The notes below the pieces were generated by a model. It ran no database searches. It saw only the letters and a list, made by a program, of their open reading frames with translations, and had not been told where the DNA came from. DNA of 64,000 nt from Neocallimastix lanati (nom. inval.) (taxonomy: Eukaryota; Neocallimastigomycota; Neocallimastigomycetes; Neocallimastigales; Neocallimastigaceae): assembly GCA_016946835.1 (NCBI GenBank), contig JACVTC010000158.1, forward strand, positions 64,001 to 128,000, in the 5' to 3' direction. The first letter of the stretch is position 1, and every line of letters starts with the position of its first letter. Positions 58,613-64,000 of the stretch are shown in pieces. Position numbers and translations under genes: made by a program.

Positions 58613-58882
58613 TTTTTTTTTTTTTTTTATAGACTGAAGACTTTGGTCTTCCCCATATAGTAATATGGGTGTATGATTAACTGCCATACCAGTACGGCGT
58701 CGGCGCTCTCAACTCCCAATAAGCAAAGAAACTCCATATAGAAGCACCCTACGCGATCCTTGAGGGAAAGCAGAGCCAACTATAGGTGGCGTCCTTGCCA
58801 TCCCAGAGGAGCTGGACACAGTAAATCCTCTCAGACAAGGCTTACGCAATGGGATTCTTATAGTGTTAGAAATATAGAAAAC
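58613..58882 (-). mobile_element. SINE-2, 5'-truncated relative of SINE-1
   Basis: A 270-bp insertion flanked by the identical 15-mer ATAATTGATACTAAT at 58598-58612 and 58883-58897, with its A tail (plus-strand poly-T) at 58613-58629. On the minus strand it is collinear with SINE-1: GAATCC, CTGGGAT, GCTTTCCCTCA, TTGAGAGCGCCGA, a CCATAT/ATATGG hairpin and a terminal AGTCTAT. The tRNA-like head is truncated inside the T arm. It is GC-richer than its surroundings. The short plus-strand frame here is not a gene. Confidence 0.82.
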
Positions 58883-58985
58883 ATAATTGATACTAATAAT
58901 TTTAATTATATATTTATTTATATAATTAAAATTTATATATATAAATTTTAAATATATATTTATATATATAAATATATATATATAT

Positions 58986-59242
58986 TGTTATGTATATATT
59001 TAATTTTATTTATTTATTAATATATTTAATATAAACAAGTCTGAGATTAAAATAAAAATAATCAGGTGAAATATATATACTAAATTTAATCAAATGATTT
59101 CGTGATTTACATAAAAATAAGAAAAAAATTATTTACATAAAAGAATGATATTAACATAAATAATGTTAATCATACATAAAATAATAATTATATAAAAAGT
59201 AAAATATAAATTAATATATTAAAATTTATTAATATTATAACA
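58986..59242 (-). repeat. Copia-D 3' LTR (boundary tentative)
   Basis: It abuts the purine tract TTGAGGGGGAG (minus strand of 59243-59253). On the minus strand it starts TGTTATAATATT and ends TACATAACA at 58986, an inverted TGTTAT/ATAACA pair. The length of 257 bp is close to the copia-B LTR (248). The partner LTR is outside the window, so the lower boundary is inferred. Confidence 0.55.
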
Positions 59243-59262
59243 CTCCCCCTCAAATGTAATTT

Positions 59263-59746
59263 TTAATTATTAAAAATTATATTTGCGAAGGATTTTATTT
59301 TGTTTCCATTAGTAACTTTTGTTAAAATATCTGCTAAGTTTTCAGAGCTTTCAATGTGTTTTAATTCAACTATTTTCTTCTTAATGTTGTCTACATTAAA
59401 GTGATATTTAATTGATATATGTTTTAATTTAGGATTTAAATCACCATTTTCCATAGAAATTTTACATGCATTATTATCAATAAAAATAGTTATTGGTTTA
59501 TTAAATCCTATTAATTCAAAAAGAATATTCTTGATCCATAATAATTTCTTGATGCATTGAGAAGCACTAATATATTCTGCTTCAGCGGTTGAGGTAGCAA
59601 CTATAGATTGTTTTTTAGACATCCAAGAAATTGGATTATTTCCTAAAAGAATAATATGTCCAGAAGTCGATTTTCTGTCTTTAATGTCTCCAGCAAAATC
59701 CGAATCAGTATAAGCAACTATGTTTCCTTGACCATCATAAGTTATC
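59263..59746 (-). pseudogene. Copia-D RNase H, cut by LTR
   Basis: It encodes YDGQGNIVAYTDSDFAGDIK, DRKSTSGHI, SKKQSIVATSTAEAEYISA, FIDNNAC and NLADILTK to a stop at 59263. The first residues of the apparent frame come from the inserted LTR. The frame was continuous with the RT fragment at 60308 before the insertion. Confidence 0.88.
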
Positions 59747-60307
59747 TGTAAAGATGTGATTATCCCAATCATATATTACATTAAAAATTTATCTTGTGGC
59801 TTAAAGAATATAATTCAAAAATTTAGTTCATATGATTTATTTACTTTGCTTATTATTTTATAAATCAAATAATTAAAATTAAGTTTCAAAATTTAATCAT
59901 GACTCCTCTAACATTGTTTTTAAATCGAAAATAAATAAAGACTTTACTTATAATATTAAAATAATAAATAGATAATAAATGTACTTAATTTTAATTATTT
60001 AGTATTTAGTTTAATTAATAATTATATTTTTCTAAATTTAGTTATAGTTTATAAATTTATTATTTAATAAAATTCATTAGGATAGTTTTATATTAAAATA
60101 TATGTAATTTAAATAAAATAATATATTATCAATGTATTTAGGAAAAGTATAAATAGAAGATACTTTTCACATTTTTTCTCGATGTAATTGTTATTTTAAC
60201 AAATAACTATTAAATATTAATAAAATATATTTTAATAAAAAATTTTTTAATAAAATAAAATTTATTGTATTTTGTTATTGTAATCTATTTTAGTGTTTTC
60301 TTTTACA
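59747..60307 (+). repeat. Solo LTR (S1 family) with 5-bp target duplication
   Basis: A 561-bp block with ends TGTAAAGATG and TTTTCTTTTACA, flanked by TTATC at 59742-59746 and 60308-60312. TATAAATA at 60148-60155 gives the plus orientation. It is highly similar to the reverse complement of 45502-46205. It separates RT from RNase H in copia-D. Confidence 0.92.
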
Positions 60308-61580
60308 TTATCTTGTAATCTATAGTGCTGTTTAAATATTTCAAGATGTTTTCTACTTTTCTCCAATCGGTTATTGTAGGATTTTCCGAATTTCTAGCGG
60401 CTTTGTGTACGGCAAAAGAGATGTCCGGTCTGGTTGCTTTGGATAAGAATATTAGCATACCAATAGCGCTTTTATATGTTGTTTTATCATATGGATCATT
60501 ATTCTCAGAAATAATATTATCACCAACGCATGGAGTTGTAACTTTTTTCATATTATTAATATTGAATTTATTTAAAATGATGTTAATAAAATGTTTTTGA
60601 GAAATTGAATAATTGAAATTGTTCTTTTCAATTTTAATTCCTAATATATAATTAATTGGTTCGCATTTTGAAATTTTGAATTTTTGTTTAATTTTATTTA
60701 TAATGTTATTGATTTCTTTAACTAATCCAGCGATAGCCATATCATCAACGTATAATCCAATTATACAGACTAATTTTCCATTAACGGTCTTTTTAAATAT
60801 GCATTTTTCAGACGATAATTGAATAAAACCTTGCTCTATTAAAAATTCAGATGTTGTCAGATACCATTGGCGTCCTGACTGTTTTAATCCGTAAAGTGCC
60901 TTTCTAAGTTTCCAGTATCCCTTCCCAAAGTTAGCATCTCCAGGCGGAATAGTTGTATAAATATCAGTGTCAATTTTAGCATTAAGGTAGGCAGCTTTAA
61001 TATCAAGTTGGAAAATATGCCATTTGAATTTTGAAGCAATGGCAATAATCAATTTTAGACCGTCGATATTAAGAGTAGGGGCAAAGGTCTGAAAGAAGTC
61101 CACACCAAATAATTGTCGGAATCCTTGTGCAACAATACGTGCTTTGTGTTTAATAACAACACCAGCACTATTAATTTTATTTGTGTATATCCAAATTAAA
61201 GGTAAAATTCTTTTGCCTTTTGGGACATGTTTAACAAATATCATTATTTTATTATCATAAAAGTTGCACAATTCATCATCCATGGCTTGTTCCCATAATA
61301 AATGGTCTTTGCAATTGATTGCTTGAATATAATTGCTTGGGACCATGTTTTGAATTGAAGCAATAATTTTGTTGTTAAAATCTGTTCTACGATATTTTTT
61401 AAATTTTATAAAAAATATTGGATTTTCTTTTCTTTTTAAAATATTTGAATTTAAATTATGATTAATAAAATTATTATTTTTATTATTTGATGATGCTCCT
61501 TCATCATAGTTATTTTTAATTAAATTATTTTTATTTAAAATTTTTAAATTATTGTTTTTTGATAAATTTGGTAAATTCAT
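60308..61580 (-). pseudogene. Copia-D reverse transcriptase
   Basis: A 420-codon frame, well preserved. It has an Asn-rich start, then KHVPKGKRILPLIW, KARIVAQGFRQLFGVDFFQ, QLDIKAAYLNAKID, ALYGLKQSGRQW, catalytic YVDD (in GLYVDDMAIAG), a connection with TTPCVGDN and KSAIGMLIFLSKATRPDI, and a break at YLNSTIDYKI by the S1 LTR. The N-terminal frame is separated from the linker upstream (61811) by a shift. Confidence 0.88.
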
Positions 61581-62833
61581 TCTATAGATCCAATAATTAA
61601 AATTATGTGATTGATTGGGAACATTGTTATTTTCAATAATTAAATTTTTAATATTACTTCTAAAAGTGGACTTTTTGTTTACATTTGGAGTAATAATTTC
61701 TTTTAACGTTTTACTTTTATTATTTTTATTACTGTGTATATTATTATTATTGTTTTGTAATATATTATTATTACTTAATGATATAGAATTTGTATTATTA
61801 ATTGTATCAGTTAATTGAGTATTATTATTTTGATATATATGTTAGAATATTCATCAATATTATTTACTTTATTATTATTTAATATATTCGACTTAATATT
61901 ATCATCGAATTTATTATTATTTAAGGTTTCATTAAATTTTTCATTTAAATTTTTAATATTTTCATTATTAATTAAAGTTTGATTTTTATTGGCAATTAAA
62001 TTTTTGTCATTTTCTTTATATAATAAAGTTTTGTTTATATTTTCTTCAGAATTTGAAAAATTTTTATTATTTGAAAAATTTTTATTATTTGAAAAATTTT
62101 TATTTTGAATAATTTCATCATTTTTTAAATTTTGAAAATTTTCAGTTGTATTTATATTTTGTGATTTCTCTATGTTTTGACTATCAAATTTATTCGTTTT
62201 TTCAATATTTTGTTTATATCCGAAAGGACTATTAGATGGTGTCTTATTTTGATTGTTTTGATTGAAATCTGGTGAGGAAATAGATGACGGATAATCACTA
62301 CCATCGTCAGGAATGTCATAGAAAATTTCCTCATTTGAATTATTTTGATTATTATTTTTATTATTATTTATGGTTAAATTATTAGGATTATAACCAATAA
62401 GATTGGTAAAATTAAAATAGAATTGGAAGAAATTTGGATCCCCATATTGATTTTTATTATCATTAGATAATTTTAGGTTGGCTGGAGTATCTTCCAAGCA
62501 GTGAATTTCTCTAACTTTATGTATTTTGTAATTTTCATAATCCATTATAATATAACAATTCGATTGTTCACTAAAACCCAAAAAAATTCCTTTACGAGAA
62601 TTTGGTGAAAATTTAGATTTATTTTGATCAAAAATTTTGTAATAACTAATGCATTCAAATACACGTAAATATTTAATATTTGATTTTTTTATTGAAAAAT
62701 ATTTCATCAGGGATTTTATTATTAATGCTTCTATGTGGTACTTTGTTGTAAACATAGTTAGCATAAGTAACAGCAAAATCCCAAAAATTTTCACTTAATC
62801 CACTCCAATATAATATTGTTTTTGTGCAGGAGA
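61581..62833 (-). pseudogene. Copia-D integrase C-terminus and Asn-rich linker
   Basis: The frame 62794-61811 has an out-of-frame start. True homology includes YLRVFECISYYKIF, GIFLGFSEQSNCYIIMDYEN and HKVREIHCLEDTPANLKLS, followed by an Asn/Lys-rich linker with three NFSNNK units (about 62060-62105). It corresponds to 43989-44847 in copia-B. 61581-61810 is linker in other frames. Confidence 0.82.
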
Positions 62834-63733
62834 TTAGAGTTTGATTAAATCTCTTTGCAATTCCAGAGAAAATACCTTTAAAATACCGTTTTCTTTACAG
62901 AAATTTTTAATTTTCTTGTTATCAAATTCACAACCTTGATCTGATTTGAAAAATTTAATTTTATAGTTATTATTATTATTTAAGAATTTAAAAACTTCAA
63001 TAATAGTATCTATGGCTTCAGATTTACTTTTTAGTAGGAATATCCAACTTTTTCTACTAAACTCATCAATAAAAGTTAAAATAAATCTTTTTCTAGTAAA
63101 AGATTTATTTATTGGCCCAATAATATCAGAATGTATTACTTCGAGGATATGAGAAGCTTTGGGAGTAATTCTATTGAGTGATTTTCTTTTCATTTTTGTT
63201 ATTTTACATTCATCACAACAATTATTATTATTATTTATACCATGTTCTTGTAAATACTTTTGCATATCCTCATTATAATAATGACCAATTCTTCTATGCC
63301 AAAGAAGTTCTTGGTAATTATTAAAATTTTGCATAGCCATAATATAATTTCTATTATTACTTATTTCATATTTTTTATTTTGAACATCAGTGATATTTAT
63401 TTCATTTCTTTTATTAGCTTGAAATGATGCGATTGTTTTATAATTTTTATCTAACATTTTTAGAATAACATTGTTATTTATTTCTTCAATAATAACTTTT
63501 ATTCCAATTTTAGCTAATTCTATACCACTAATCATATTTTTAGTTACATCTTTTGAGTACAGAACACGATTTAATTTTATTTTGTAATTATTTATATTTA
63601 AAATTGTTTCTCCATAGCCATCAAAAGTACATTTGGTTCCGTTAGCACAACTTAGATTTATTTTTTCATTTTGAAAATTTTGTAATATACTTTTATTATT
63701 AGTTATATGTTCACCGGCACCACTATCATATAA
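62834..63733 (-). pseudogene. Copia-D protease and integrase core
   Basis: Directly after a TAG at 63734-63736 the frame reads LYDSGAGEHITNNKSILQN, the protease active site, and continues through KDVTKNMISGIELAKIG. The integrase zinc site (WHRRIGHYYNEDM...CDECKITKM) and catalytic HSDIIGPINKS and FKSDQGCEF follow. The canonical DNG reads DQG here. Frame is lost at about 62870, before the catalytic glutamate. The ATG at 63535 is internal. Confidence 0.85.
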
Positions 63734-63736
63734 CTA

Positions 63737-64000
63737 TTCGTCTTTATTATAATTATTGGTATTTAATAAATATTTTATTGTATTTAACTGGTTAAGAACG
63801 CGTGTATTTTTGTGTTTTAACATCAAATTTTCATTAGTAATAGATGAATTATTAATTTTATTGATAAGGTTTATTGATTTTGTGTCGTCATTAGGTTTTT
63901 CTAAATTATCATGTAATTCATGATAATTAAATCCATTGTTATATTCGTTACTCAATTGAATATCATTAATATATCCCATAAATTTTCTATTGTTAGATTT
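63737..64000 (-). pseudogene. Copia-D linker before protease, partial
   Basis: An Asn/Leu-rich frame ends NTNNYNKDE at the TAG 63734-63736. It is the region between gag and protease, as in copia-B (46473-46714), and continues past the window edge. The ATG at 63979 is unlikely to be a true start. Confidence 0.6.

Larger units (their letters stand above)
58986..64000 (-). mobile_element. Copia-D, Ty1/copia element (family 2), runs off the window
   Basis: A minus-strand copia element: a putative 3' LTR, polypurine tract, RNase H, RT, linker, integrase and protease. Gag and the 5' LTR lie beyond 64000. It is related to copia-B throughout and is interrupted by a solo S1 LTR at 59747-60307. Confidence 0.88.

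Noticed and set aside
58760-58951. 63-codon Arg-rich frame
   Set aside because: It lies antisense in SINE-2 and crosses its target duplication.

Overview
The window is extremely AT-rich nuclear DNA with long homopolymer runs, Asn-rich proteins and the standard genetic code. One confident host gene is present, a fungal Pho80/Pcl/Clg1-type cyclin. The rest is Ty1/copia, Ty3/gypsy, LINE, SINE and Mutator-like (MULE) sequence. Together these suggest an anaerobic gut fungus (Neocallimastigomycetes) or a similar AT-rich early-diverging fungus. The organism is an inference; retroelement and cyclin identities rest on motifs read directly.

Layout. 222-6529: a young Ty3/gypsy chromovirus (+ strand, LTRs differing at 2 of 408 positions) with one frameshift in its single Gag-Pol frame and a Tf1-like self-priming signature. 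7548-12586: decayed copia-A (- strand). 12.6-33.6 kb: a gene desert holding a 443-bp x4 tandem array, several minisatellites, a more complex island (22.5-23.1 kb), and a copia-type LTR (24381-25060) carrying a 316-bp MULE MITE with a 9-bp target duplication. 33619-35628: the cyclin gene. 36294-38870: a 5'-truncated LINE with a tRNA-derived SINE inserted in its 3' UTR, and its tail then amplified in tandem.

39.1-47.6 kb is a nested cluster. Copia-C (+) is cut by copia-B (-), which is in turn interrupted by two solo LTRs, each with a perfect 5-bp target duplication, and capped by MULE-1. MULE-1 (47644-51774) has about 52-bp terminal inverted repeats, a broken FLYWCH/MULE transposase and, inside its boundaries, an intact 148-codon gene for a secreted cysteine-rich protein that I cannot assign. 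MULE-2 (52593-55006) has a transposase broken by a 29-bp tandem duplication. 55.9-57.8 kb holds relics of copia and gypsy pol. 58613-58882 is a second SINE copy with a 15-bp target duplication. 58986-64000 is copia-D (-), which runs off the window and carries another solo LTR.

What ties it together. Two copia families are present (A and C; B and D). A and C share an identical overlap that looks like a programmed +1 frameshift (GGG AGG C) between gag and pol. A and B carry primer-binding sites complementary to the anticodon arm of a tRNA-Lys(CUU), as expected for a tRNA-half primer. B and D have stop codons at adjacent positions just before the protease active site. The LINE and both SINEs end in the same AGTCTA motif, suggesting that the LINE machinery moves the SINEs.
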